From Kribbella soli (GTDB taxonomy: Bacteria > Actinomycetota > Actinomycetes > Propionibacteriales > Kribbellaceae), in assembly GCF_004331345.1 (NCBI RefSeq), contig NZ_SJJZ01000005.1, positions 434,001-498,000 on the forward strand: a DNA stretch of 64,000 bases. Reading direction: 5' to 3'. The notes under the pieces are model-generated. The model saw only the letters and a program-made list of their open reading frames with translations, was not told where the DNA came from and did not search any database. Both the position numbers and the translations under genes were made by a program. Positions 43,666-51,843 of the stretch are shown piece after piece; the stretch's first letter is position 1; each line of letters starts with the position of its first letter.

Positions 43666-44784
43666 ATGACGACTTCGAACGGCCGGCCCGCGCGCGTCGG
43701 CATCATCACCGATCAGAGCGGCCCGCTCTCCTTCATGGGGATCGCGAACGCCAACACGGCCACGATGGTGGTCGACGACATCAACCAACAGGGCGGCCTG
43801 CTCGGCCATCCGATCGAGCTGTTCATCGAGGACAGCGCGACCGAAGACCGAGCCGCCGCCGCGGCAGCCGCCAAGCTCGTGAATCAGGTACACGTCGACG
43901 TCGTGCTGGGCGGTATCTACAGCTCGACCCGTCAAGCGATCAAGGGTCCGGCCGTCGAGGACGGCAGGACGCTCTACATCTACCCCGAGCAGTACGAAGG
44001 CCAGGAGTGCGACCCGCTGATCTACTGCACCGGACCGGTTCCCGCGCAGCAGCTCGACCCGCTCTTCCCATGGCTCATGCGGCACACAGGTGCGAAGCGG
44101 TTCTACCTGCCGTCCGCGGACTACATCTGGCCGCACACGATGAACAAGAAGGTGTGGGAGGTCGTCACCGCGGAGGGCGGCACGGTCGTCGGCGAGCAGT
44201 ACTTCCCGCTGGATCATCTGGACTACGACCAGCTGGTCGACGACATCATGGCGAGCGGCGCCGAGGTCGTGTTCAACACGATCGTCCCCCCAGGACTCAC
44301 GCCCTTCCTGGCGCGGCTGCACGAGGCGGGCTTCACGAAGCGGGGCGGTCGTCTCGTGTGCACCTACTTCGACGAGAACTTCCTGAACCTCGTGCCTGCC
44401 GAGCACGTCGAGGGCCTGTACGGGTGCCTCGACTACTACCTCGACGTGACCGACTCCTTCAGCGAGGCGCTGCTGGCGCGGTACGACGAGCGGTTCCCCG
44501 GCAGCGCGATGTTCACCGCCGGCAGCGCGTGTTCGGGGATGTACCGGGGACTGAAGCTGTGGGAAGCCGCGGTCAACGAAGCCGGCTCCCTGCGTCAGGA
44601 GGACGTCGCCGCGGCCCTCGACCACGCGAGGATCGCCGAAGGTCCGGGCGGACCGGCGGAGATGGTGCCAGGTCAGCACCACCTTCGACTGAACATGTAC
44701 ATCGCGCAGTCGCAGGGCGGCACGCTCAAGGTGGTCAAGAACCTCGGGCCGATCGACCCCAAGGAGCGGGAGGTCGCCCACTGA
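43666..44784 (+). CDS. AmiC/UrtA-like periplasmic-binding-fold protein lacking a signal peptide
   Basis: A 372-aa type I periplasmic-binding-fold protein of the urea/short-chain amide group. ARVGIITDQSGPLSFMGIAN opens the first lobe, with INQQGGLLGHPIELFIEDS, VDVVLGGIYSSTRQAIKGP and NTIVPPGLTPFLARLHEAGF further on. The N-terminus (MTTSNGRPARVG) has no signal peptide or lipobox, and no permease or ATPase genes follow, so it is probably a cytoplasmic ligand sensor like AmiC rather than a transporter subunit. Proximity to the LuxR-type regulator suggests a sensing partnership. Confidence 0.82.
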   Translation: MTTSNGRPARVGIITDQSGPLSFMGIANANTATMVVDDINQQGGLLGHPIELFIEDSATEDRAAAAAAAKLVNQVHVDVVLGGIYSSTRQAIKGPAVEDGRTLYIYPEQYEGQECDPLIYCTGPVPAQQLDPLFPWLMRHTGAKRFYLPSADYIWPHTMNKKVWEVVTAEGGTVVGEQYFPLDHLDYDQLVDDIMASGAEVVFNTIVPPGLTPFLARLHEAGFTKRGGRLVCTYFDENFLNLVPAEHVEGLYGCLDYYLDVTDSFSEALLARYDERFPGSAMFTAGSACSGMYRGLKLWEAAVNEAGSLRQEDVAAALDHARIAEGPGGPAEMVPGQHHLRLNMYIAQSQGGTLKVVKNLGPIDPKEREVAH

Positions 44785-44815
44785 GCCGCTTCGTACGATT
44801 GCTGGACAGGCAAGG

Positions 44816-44844
44816 TCTAAGCGCTTAGAGTCTAACCGCTTAGA
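44816..44844. promoter_or_regulatory. Two tandem LacI-type operators
   Basis: TCTAAGCGCTTAGA (44816-44829) is a perfect palindrome, and TCTAACCGCTTAGA (44831-44844) differs at one position. The central CG and the size are those of LacI-family operators. They sit 28 bases before the solute-binding protein gene, and a LacI regulator ends this gene set, so it is the likely repressor. The dyad centres are 15 bases apart. Confidence 0.82.
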
Positions 44845-44871
44845 CCTCTCCTGCCTGGAAAGGGGATCGCT

Positions 44872-46185
44872 GTGCGGCGAAACCTCTTCGCTCTTCCGGC
44901 CGTGGCGATTGCCGCGGCCCTGCTGCTGGCCGGCTGCGGCGGCTCGTCCGGTGATTCGTCCGGTTCTGGCGCCACGGCCGACCCCGGTCCGGAGACCGGG
45001 ACCATCACGTTCACGGGTACCGACAACGCCGAGACGTACCAGCCCGTGATCAAGGCCTTCGAGGCGAAGAACCCCGGGATCAAGGTGACCTACACCCAGA
45101 TCCCGTTCGACCAGTTCAACGCGACCATGCAGCAGCGGCTGAGCGCGAAGGACACCGGCATCGACGTCTACACGGTCGACGAGCCGCGGGTCTCGCAGCT
45201 CGCTGCGAAGGGTTTCCTCACCGACCTCAGCGACCTCGACGCCAAGGTGAAGACGTCCTTCAGCGCGACGGCGTACAAGACCAACCGCTTCCGCGACAAG
45301 CTGTGGTCGTTGCCGATGTGGAACTCGACGCAGTTCCTCTTCTACAACAAGACCGCGCTCGCCAAGGCGAAGGTGACGCCGCCGACCGCGGACCCGGAGC
45401 AGCGCTGGACCTGGGAACAGGTCGAGGCCGCCGGCCGGAAGGCGATGCAGTCGGGCGGCACGAAGTACGGCCTGTTCATGGAGCAGCCCGAGGCGTACTA
45501 CCAGCTGCAGCCGCTGGCCGAGTCGCTCGGCGGCGGATCCGGGATCGAGGGCGACGACGCCCTCACCCCGGCGGTCGAGACCGACGGCTGGAAGAAGGCG
45601 ATGCAGTGGTACGGCGCCACGTTCGCGAGCGGACTGTCGCCGCGGGGCATCGGCGGGTTCCAGACCGGCCCGGTGTTCGCGGCCGGTGACGTCGCCTTCT
45701 TCGTCGGCGGCCCGTGGGACCTGAAGATCTTCGGCAGCTCGAAGGTCGACTGGGGTGTCGCGCCGATGCCGTACTTCCAGGGCGGCAAGCCGGTCACCCC
45801 GACCGGTTCCTGGTCGCTCGGCATCAACCCGGCGTCGAAGCAGCAGGGGATGGCGCGCAAGTTCGTCGAGTTCGCGACGCTGGACCCGGCGGGCAACCTG
45901 GTCACCACGAGTACGACGACGATCATCCCGGCGAACCTCGAGGCGCAGAAGCAGTACACCCCGCAGATGGACAAGTTCTCCGGTGCGAAGACGGCCGGTG
46001 CTGCCGCGATCACGACGTACGAGAGTGAGCACACCGCGGTGTCGCGGCCGGTGAGCGTCGGGTACATCCAGTTCGAGGAAGTCATGGGGAAGGCGTTCGC
46101 CGACATCCGCAACGGGACCGACCCGAACACCCGGTTGCAGGAGGCGACCAGGCAGCTCACCGACGCCTGGAAGTCGATCAAGTGA
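44872..46185 (+). CDS. ABC transporter sugar-type solute-binding lipoprotein
   Basis: The 437-aa extracellular binding protein captures the ligand for the two permeases that follow. Residues 1-21 are a lipoprotein signal ending LLAGC, then a Ser/Gly linker. The mature region is the family 1 solute-binding fold (GTITFTGTDNAETYQPVIKAFE, AAGDVAFFVGGPWDL). GTG was chosen by AAGGGG seven bases before it. The nucleoside hydrolase in the operon suggests a nucleoside or ribosyl ligand. No ATPase gene is in the operon; a shared one (MsiK-like) is presumably used. Confidence 0.93.
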   Translation: MRRNLFALPAVAIAAALLLAGCGGSSGDSSGSGATADPGPETGTITFTGTDNAETYQPVIKAFEAKNPGIKVTYTQIPFDQFNATMQQRLSAKDTGIDVYTVDEPRVSQLAAKGFLTDLSDLDAKVKTSFSATAYKTNRFRDKLWSLPMWNSTQFLFYNKTALAKAKVTPPTADPEQRWTWEQVEAAGRKAMQSGGTKYGLFMEQPEAYYQLQPLAESLGGGSGIEGDDALTPAVETDGWKKAMQWYGATFASGLSPRGIGGFQTGPVFAAGDVAFFVGGPWDLKIFGSSKVDWGVAPMPYFQGGKPVTPTGSWSLGINPASKQQGMARKFVEFATLDPAGNLVTTSTTTIIPANLEAQKQYTPQMDKFSGAKTAGAAAITTYESEHTAVSRPVSVGYIQFEEVMGKAFADIRNGTDPNTRLQEATRQLTDAWKSIK

Positions 46186-47042
46186 AGCAAAGGCAAGGGC
46201 TGATCGCCCTCGCCTTCCTGGCGCCCGCGCTGGTGTGTCTCGCCGTACTGCGGATCGTCCCGGCGATCTCGGCCGTGGTCGAGAGCTTCTACACCGAGAG
46301 CCTGCTGCGCGGCGGGCGGGTGTTCGCGGGCCTGGGCAACTACACGGATCTGCTGTCGAACAAGGACTTCCGGCAGTCGGTCGGCGTGACGCTGCTCTTC
46401 ACCGTGCTGGTGAACCCGATCCAGGTCGTGGTCTCGTTCCTGCTTGCGGTCCTCTTCACCCAGCGGGCCGCGGGCGCGAAGCTCTGGCGCACGCTCGTGA
46501 TCCTGCCGATAGCCACCCCGCCTGCGGTGTCGGCAGTGATCTGGAGCGTCATCTACCGGCCGGACGGCCTCGCGAACGGCGTCCTCGAACGGCTCGGTCT
46601 GCCCGCGCAGCCGTTCCTCACCTCGTCGAGTCAGGTACTGCCGTCGCTGATCGTCATGCTGTCCTGGATCGGCGTCGGGTACTGGATGCTGTTCCTGATC
46701 GCGGGCATCCAGGAGGTCCCGGAAGAGGTCCGCGAGGCCGCGCTGCTCGACGGCGCGGGCCCGTGGCGCCGGATGATCTCCGTCGTCCTTCCGCTGGTAC
46801 GTCGTCCGCTGGCGTTCGTCCTGGTCGCCGACACGGTGTCGAACCTGCTCGTGTTCGCGCCGGTGCAGATCCTCACCAAGGGCGGCCCGAACGGCAACAG
46901 CAACCTGCTGATGTACGACGTCTACACCCGCGCGTACGCGATCGGCGACATCCACGTCGCGCAGGCCGAGGTCGTCATCCTGGTCGCGCTGACGCTGGCG
47001 ATCGTGGCCGGCCAGTTCCGGCTGCTGCGAGGTGACCAGTGA
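46182..47042 (+). CDS. ABC transporter permease (sugar type, MalF-like)
   Basis: A 286-aa membrane subunit with six hydrophobic segments. The EAA loop that docks the ATPase is VREAALLDGAGPWRRMISVVLP. The GTG start overlaps the binding-protein stop by four bases, and its own stop overlaps the next permease, so the three are translated in step. Confidence 0.94.
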   Translation: MKQRQGLIALAFLAPALVCLAVLRIVPAISAVVESFYTESLLRGGRVFAGLGNYTDLLSNKDFRQSVGVTLLFTVLVNPIQVVVSFLLAVLFTQRAAGAKLWRTLVILPIATPPAVSAVIWSVIYRPDGLANGVLERLGLPAQPFLTSSSQVLPSLIVMLSWIGVGYWMLFLIAGIQEVPEEVREAALLDGAGPWRRMISVVLPLVRRPLAFVLVADTVSNLLVFAPVQILTKGGPNGNSNLLMYDVYTRAYAIGDIHVAQAEVVILVALTLAIVAGQFRLLRGDQ

Positions 47043-47857
47043 AGCGGGCCAGCCTCTCGGTGCTCGGCGGTGCCGTCGGCATCCTGTTCTTCCTGCCGTT
47101 GCTCTGGGTCGTCACGAACTCGCTGCGCCCCGGATCGGAGACCTTCGCCAACCTCAGTCCGCTGTCCTGGCAGACGTTCCTCGAGCTGCGTCCCACCCTC
47201 ACCAACTACTCCGCCCTGCTGAACAGTGCGATCGGTCGCGCGACGCTCAACTCGATCCTGGTCAGCGCGGCCACGGTCGTCATCGGTCTGGCGGTCTGTG
47301 CGACCGCGGCGTTCGGACTGGCGGCGTTCCAGTTCCGCGGTCGCGGGCTGGTGTTCGGCATCGTCGTACTGAGCTTCCTGGTGCCGTTCGACGCGATCGC
47401 GATCCCGTTGTCGACGATGTTCCGGGACTGGCACCTGACCAACACGTTCGCGGGTCTGGTGCTGCCGGGGATCGGCAACGGGATGGCGATCTTCCTGCTG
47501 CGGCAGTTCTTCCTCGGCATCCCGGCCGAACTGGTCGAGGCCGGCCGGCTCGACGGGCTGGGCTGGTTCGGGGTGTTCCGCTGGATCTACCTGCCGCTGT
47601 CGAAGCCCGCGCTGATCGGCGCCGGCCTGATGCTGTTCCTCTTCCAATGGCAGGCCTACGTCTGGCCGCTGCTGATCGGCACCGACGCCAAGCACATCCT
47701 CGGCCCGGTCGCGCTGTCCAACCTGCAGGGTCAGAACTTCACCGACTACGGTCTCGTGTTCGCGGGCGCCGTGGTCCTCACCGTCATCCCGCTGGTGGTC
47801 ATCGCCGGCTTCCAGCGGTACTTCGTCCAGTCCGTGTCCAGCACCGGGCTCAAGTAA
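47039..47857 (+). CDS. ABC transporter permease (sugar type, MalG-like)
   Basis: A 272-aa membrane partner of the preceding permease, with six hydrophobic segments and EAA loop LVEAGRLDGLGWFGVFRWIYLP. The GTG start overlaps the upstream stop by four bases. The nucleoside hydrolase gene begins nine bases after its stop. Confidence 0.94.
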   Translation: MKRASLSVLGGAVGILFFLPLLWVVTNSLRPGSETFANLSPLSWQTFLELRPTLTNYSALLNSAIGRATLNSILVSAATVVIGLAVCATAAFGLAAFQFRGRGLVFGIVVLSFLVPFDAIAIPLSTMFRDWHLTNTFAGLVLPGIGNGMAIFLLRQFFLGIPAELVEAGRLDGLGWFGVFRWIYLPLSKPALIGAGLMLFLFQWQAYVWPLLIGTDAKHILGPVALSNLQGQNFTDYGLVFAGAVVLTVIPLVVIAGFQRYFVQSVSSTGLK

Positions 47858-47865
47858 GGAGATCT

Positions 47866-48783
47866 GTGCGATCCATCATTCTCGATACCGATATCGGCTC
47901 CGACGTCGACGACGCGATGGCGCTGGCCCAGCTCCTGGGCAGCCCGGAGCTCGACCTCGTCGAGGTGCACACGGTGTACGGCGACACTCGGCTACGGGCC
48001 CAGCTCGCCCGGCGGTACGGCGTACTCGCAGGTCGCGACCTGGACGTCGTACCCGGTGTCGTCGAACCGTTGTCGGGGCGGAAGGTCTGGTGGGCCGGGC
48101 ACGAGGGCACGCTGCACGACGACCTGGAGCAGGAGACGATCAGCGCGGACAGCGCGCCCGAACGGCTGGTGGCACGGCTACGCGAGCAACCTGGTGAGCT
48201 CGACGTGGCGGCGATCGGTCCGTTGACCAACGTGGCGGCCGCACTGGCCCTCGAACCGCAGGCAGCCTGGTGGATCCGGCACCTGTGGGTGATGGGTGGA
48301 TCGTTCGGCGACGACGTGTGCGAGCACAACTTCAAGTCCGACGACGTCGCCGCGCAGGCCGTGCTGACCGCCGGCATCCCGACGACGATCACGGGGCTGG
48401 AGATCACCCAGCAGGTCACGATCGAGGCTGCCCGCCTGGAACGGATCCGCGCAGCGGGCCCGCTCGGCGCCGCGCTCGGGGCGGACATCGAGCAGTGGTG
48501 GGCGTACTGGAACGAGACGTGGAACGTGCCGCACGACCCGGTGGCGGTGCTCGCCTTGAGTCGCCCGGAGCTGTTCACGTTCTCCAAGCTCGGACGAGTG
48601 TCGATCGAGGTCGAGGGAGAGCGGGCGGGGCACAGTACGTTCGCGCCTGCTGCGGACGGCACCGTGCGGATCATCACCGCGGTGGAGGCCGAGCAGGTGG
48701 CCGAGGAGATCACGGCGCGGATCGTGGCGGCCGGGACGGCATACCCTGTGGCTCGTGGGGAGATCGATGGCGACCGCACGTGA
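47866..48783 (+). CDS. Inosine-uridine-type nucleoside hydrolase
   Basis: A 305-aa enzyme that would split ribonucleosides to base and ribose. The N-terminal calcium-binding DTDIGSDVDDAMAL is the DxDxxxDD hallmark. Later LDVAAIGPLTNVAAAL, HLWVMGGSF, EHNFKSDDVAAQAVL and NETWNVPHDPVAVLAL supply further active-site residues, including the late His-Asp pair. GTG was fixed by AAGGAG four bases upstream. It follows the importer genes, so imported nucleosides are probably broken down here. Confidence 0.92.
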   Translation: MRSIILDTDIGSDVDDAMALAQLLGSPELDLVEVHTVYGDTRLRAQLARRYGVLAGRDLDVVPGVVEPLSGRKVWWAGHEGTLHDDLEQETISADSAPERLVARLREQPGELDVAAIGPLTNVAAALALEPQAAWWIRHLWVMGGSFGDDVCEHNFKSDDVAAQAVLTAGIPTTITGLEITQQVTIEAARLERIRAAGPLGAALGADIEQWWAYWNETWNVPHDPVAVLALSRPELFTFSKLGRVSIEVEGERAGHSTFAPAADGTVRIITAVEAEQVAEEITARIVAAGTAYPVARGEIDGDRT

Positions 48784-49759
48784 CGTCGCCGAGCGCGCGG
48801 GCACGTCCACCGCGGTCGTCAGCTACGTCTTCAACAACGGTCCCCGGCCCGTGTCGGCGGAGACCCGCAGGCGCGTGCTGGAAGCGGCGGCCGAGCTGGA
48901 GTACCGGCCGAACATCCTCGCCCGGGCGCTGAGCGCGGGACGCACGTACTCGCTCGGGCTGCTCATCCCGCAGATCCGCAACCCGTACTTCGCCACGCTC
49001 GCCGAGCACCTGGAGAATTACGCGCGGCAGCACGACCACCTGCTGCTGATCGGCGACTCGGCCGGCGACCCGGAGCAGGAATCGGCCCACATCGGGTCGT
49101 TCATCGAGCGCAAGGTCGACGGCGTGGTTCTCGTCTCGCTGCTCGTCGCGCCGGCGATCCAGCGCTTCGCGACCGCCGGCGTACCCGTTGTCGCACTGCA
49201 TCCGGTGCCCGACGGCGTGACGGTTTCCACGCTCTCGATCGACTACGTCGCGGGCGCCGAGGCGTCGGCGGACCACCTGCTGTCCCACGGGTACCGGACC
49301 CTCGGCGTCGTCACCGGCCCCGAGGATTCACCCGGTACGGCGGAACACCGCCGCGGAATCGAACGCGCGCTGAAGGCGCATCCACGGGCCTCCGCGCGGT
49401 ACGTCGCCGCGCCCGTATCGCGGTTCGCCGCGCGGGACGCCGTACGGCGGTGGTTCGCGCAGAAGCGGCCGCCGCGGGCGATCTACTGCTCGACGGACGA
49501 GCAGGCGTTCGGCGTACTGTTCGCGGCCTGGGAAGCCGGGCTGCAGGTGCCGGACGACGTGGCTGTGATGGGTTTCGACGGCACCAGCGAATGCTCAGTG
49601 ACGATCCCGCCACTCGCCAGCGTCCGCCAGCCGATCGAGCAAACCGCACGCCAGGCGGTCGAACTGTTGCTCGACCGCACCAACCCACCCGCGGCCCGCC
49701 ACGTCCTCGACTACGAGCTGATTCCCAACATCTCCTGCGGCTGCACCGAATCCGAGTAG
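48767..49759 (+). CDS. LacI-family transcriptional regulator
   Basis: A 330-aa repressor. The N-terminal HTH is ATARDVAERAGTSTAVVSYV with hinge YRPNILARAL, followed by a sugar-binding core ending SVRQPIEQTARQAVELLLDR. The last C-terminal residues include Cys-Gly-Cys. It overlaps the nucleoside hydrolase gene by 17 bases. GGGGAG precedes the ATG; a GTG 12 bases earlier is possible. It most likely binds the two palindromes before the importer and is induced by the imported ligand. Confidence 0.92.
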   Translation: MATARDVAERAGTSTAVVSYVFNNGPRPVSAETRRRVLEAAAELEYRPNILARALSAGRTYSLGLLIPQIRNPYFATLAEHLENYARQHDHLLLIGDSAGDPEQESAHIGSFIERKVDGVVLVSLLVAPAIQRFATAGVPVVALHPVPDGVTVSTLSIDYVAGAEASADHLLSHGYRTLGVVTGPEDSPGTAEHRRGIERALKAHPRASARYVAAPVSRFAARDAVRRWFAQKRPPRAIYCSTDEQAFGVLFAAWEAGLQVPDDVAVMGFDGTSECSVTIPPLASVRQPIEQTARQAVELLLDRTNPPAARHVLDYELIPNISCGCTESE

Positions 49760-49768
49760 CCTGGTGGG

Positions 49769-50170
49769 ATGGCGGTCGAGTTCAATCACACCATCGTGGA
49801 CTGCACCGACAAGGACGCCTCGGCGCGGTTCCTGGCCTACATCCTCGGGGTCGGCGAACCGAGCAGTTACGGGCCGTTCGCGGTCGTGCAGCTCGGGAAC
49901 GGCACGACGCTCGACTTCGCCGAGGGCCAAGGGCAGCCGCACCGGCAGCATTACGCCTTCCTGGTCTCGGAGGAGGAGTTCGACCAGATCCACGCCCGGA
50001 TCGTCGACCGCGGGCTGACGTACTGGGCGGACCCCTTCCACCGCAGCGAAGGCGAGATCAACACCAACGACGGCGGCCGCGGCCTGTACTGGGACGACCC
50101 CGACGGCCACAACCTCGAAATCCTCACAGTGCCGTACGGCGGCTGGAACCGGGGAAACGTACTCGGTTAG
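49769..50170 (+). CDS. VOC-family (glyoxalase fold) protein
   Basis: A 133-aa single-domain vicinal oxygen chelate protein. Potential metal ligands are His7 (FNHTIVDC), His61 (HRQHYAFLV region) and Glu in LYWDDPDGHNLEILTV. The latter is the C-terminal hallmark of the fold. It may be a lyase, isomerase or dioxygenase; the substrate is unknown. It starts ten bases after the LacI gene, though a link to nucleoside use is unclear. Confidence 0.82.
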   Translation: MAVEFNHTIVDCTDKDASARFLAYILGVGEPSSYGPFAVVQLGNGTTLDFAEGQGQPHRQHYAFLVSEEEFDQIHARIVDRGLTYWADPFHRSEGEINTNDGGRGLYWDDPDGHNLEILTVPYGGWNRGNVLG

Positions 50171-50177
50171 TTGATCG

Positions 50178-50750
50178 TCAGGCCGGCGACGGACTGGACT
50201 GAGTAGGTCCGGGTGGGGCCGAGAGCGCGCGCCGCATCGACCATCCGACGCCGATCAGAACGACGCCCCAGATGAGTGCCGTGACGCCCAGCAGTACGGC
50301 GATGCCGACCGCGCCCGCACCGGGATTGGCGGCGAACAGTACGCCGATCAGGAGCGACAGCAGCCCATTGAGCACGAGCAGCCAGCGCGGCATCACCTGC
50401 TGACTCCGGAACGCACCGGCGAGTTCGAAGACGCCGCGGACGATCAGCCAGATCCCGAGGATCCAGGTCAGCGTCGTGGCAGCCATGCCGGGGCTGGTGA
50501 TCGCGAAGAACGCTGCGAGCAAGGCGATCACGCCGAGCACGATCAGCCAGAGCCGGCTGCCGCGGGACTCGGGCTGGAAGGCCTGCGCGATCGAGCCGAT
50601 GCCGTCGACAAGGGCCCAGAAGCCCCACAACAGCGCCAGCGCGATCGCCGTCGAGATCGGCCAGGCGATGGCGAGGATCCCGAAGATGATTCCGAGCACA
50701 CCGCGGACGAGCAGCATCTTCCAGCCGAGAGTCAGCCAGTCCCGCTCCAT
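50178..50750 (-). CDS. HdeD-like (DUF308) membrane protein
   Basis: A 190-aa protein with six hydrophobic helices and the repeated HdeD pattern: GVLGIIFGILAIAWPIST, ALVDGIGSIAQAF, GVIALLAAFFAITSPGMAAT and LIGVLFAANPGAGAVGIA. HdeD proteins are linked to acid stress in enteric bacteria, but the role in actinobacteria is unknown. GGAGG five bases before the ATG decides the start. It is convergent with the VOC gene. Confidence 0.82.
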   Translation of the reverse strand: MERDWLTLGWKMLLVRGVLGIIFGILAIAWPISTAIALALLWGFWALVDGIGSIAQAFQPESRGSRLWLIVLGVIALLAAFFAITSPGMAATTLTWILGIWLIVRGVFELAGAFRSQQVMPRWLLVLNGLLSLLIGVLFAANPGAGAVGIAVLLGVTALIWGVVLIGVGWSMRRALSAPPGPTQSSPSPA

Positions 50751-50980
50751 GTCGACCTCCTTGAGGCTCGTTCTCCTCATGGTGATCCGATTGCTCATTT
50801 ACGGCAATCATCGGCTCCTCGCGTCAGTCCTTGGCCGACGGGCCGGCTGAACTCGGAGCCCTGGTGGCGCGGGCCGCTGGGGCGCACGAACGGGTAGATC
50901 TCACCGACGACGACACACCGTTGCGGTGATCATCTCGCTGGCCGACTATCAGTCAAGCGTTGACGGCCTCGCGCCAAAGA

Positions 50981-50997
50981 CTCTCTGGACCAGAGAG
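50981..50997 (-). terminator. Candidate ndgR terminator
   Basis: CTCTCT and AGAGAG flank GGACC; on the minus strand a short T-run (GTCTTT) follows. It lies 18 bases beyond the ndgR stop. The other 200 bases up to the HdeD-like gene hold only the small dyad GTCAAGCGTTGAC (50952-50964). Confidence 0.5.
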
Positions 50998-51015
50998 CCC
51001 TTCTGTTTGTGTGGA

Positions 51016-51735
51016 CTACTCAGAGGCGCGGCGGAGGGCTTCGGAGAGGCGTTCCGCGGCGGCCATGACCGCGGGAGCGTGCATGCGGCCGGGCTGGCGG
51101 GACAGGCGTTCGATCGGGCCGGACACCGACACGGCGGCGATCACCTTGCCGCTGGGGGAGCGGACCGGGGCGGAGACGGACGCGACACCCTGCTCGCGTT
51201 CGCCGACCGAGTGCGCCCAGCCGCGACGCCGTACGCCGGCCAGCGCGGCAGCGTTGAACGAGGCGTTGTGCAGACCGCGGTGCATCCGCTCCGGGTCTTC
51301 CCATGCAAGCAGTATTTGAGCGGCCGACCCGGCCGCCATGGTCAGCTGGCTACCCACCGGGACGGTGTCGCGCAGACCGGACGGACGCTCGGCAGCGGCG
51401 ACGCACACCCGGTACTCACCCTGGCGGCGGAACAGCTGCGCCGACTCACCGGTGATGTCCCGCAGTCGCGCCAGTACCGGACCGGCGGTCGCGAGCAGCC
51501 GGTCCTCACCGGCCGCCGAGGCCAACTCGCTGAGTCGCGGCCCGAGCACGAAGCGTCCCTGCATGTCGCGGCCGACCAGGCGGTGGTGCTCGAGCGCGAC
51601 CGCCAGCCGGTGGGCCGTCGGACGGGCCAGGCCCGTGGCCGCCACCAGACCGGCCAGGGTCGCCGGCCCGGACTCGAGGGCGGACAGTACGAGGGCTGCT
51701 TTGTCGAGAACACCGACTCCGCTAGAGTTGTCCAT
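51016..51735 (-). CDS. ndgR: IclR-family regulator NdgR
   Basis: The 239-aa regulator closely resembles Streptomyces NdgR, which controls leucine and related amino acid genes. It begins MDNSSGVGVLDKAALVLSAL, has the HTH segment LAGLVAATGLARPTAHRLAV and the effector domain with VGSQLTMAAGSAAQILLAWE and GVASVSAPVRSPSGKVIA. The ATG abuts a GAGACG dyad. It is divergent from leuCD, the usual arrangement, and presumably controls that operon in response to a leucine-pathway metabolite. Confidence 0.93.
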   Translation of the reverse strand: MDNSSGVGVLDKAALVLSALESGPATLAGLVAATGLARPTAHRLAVALEHHRLVGRDMQGRFVLGPRLSELASAAGEDRLLATAGPVLARLRDITGESAQLFRRQGEYRVCVAAAERPSGLRDTVPVGSQLTMAAGSAAQILLAWEDPERMHRGLHNASFNAAALAGVRRRGWAHSVGEREQGVASVSAPVRSPSGKVIAAVSVSGPIERLSRQPGRMHAPAVMAAAERLSEALRRASE

Positions 51736-51754
51736 GAGACGATATTGCCGTCTC
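51736..51754. promoter_or_regulatory. Candidate NdgR operator between ndgR and leuC
   Basis: GAGACG and CGTCTC flank seven AT-rich bases (ATATTGC). The dyad starts one base beyond the ndgR ATG and lies 90 bases before leuC. Its size and place suit an IclR-type dimer acting on both genes. Confidence 0.55.
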
Positions 51755-51843
51755 GAATCGTGGAACGCAAGTGGCTTCTGCAGCCCGCGCCGGAGCACTG
51801 TGAGCGAGAGCACTCCACTGTACAAATCTCAAAGGAGAGTCTG

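Noticed and set aside
43633..46032. A 799-codon minus-strand frame
   Set aside because: It is antisense to the AmiC-like and solute-binding protein genes, whose families are clear.
50952..50964. GTCAAGCGTTGAC dyad between HdeD-like and ndgR genes
   Set aside because: It lies between two minus-strand genes at a place with no clear promoter, so function cannot be supported.
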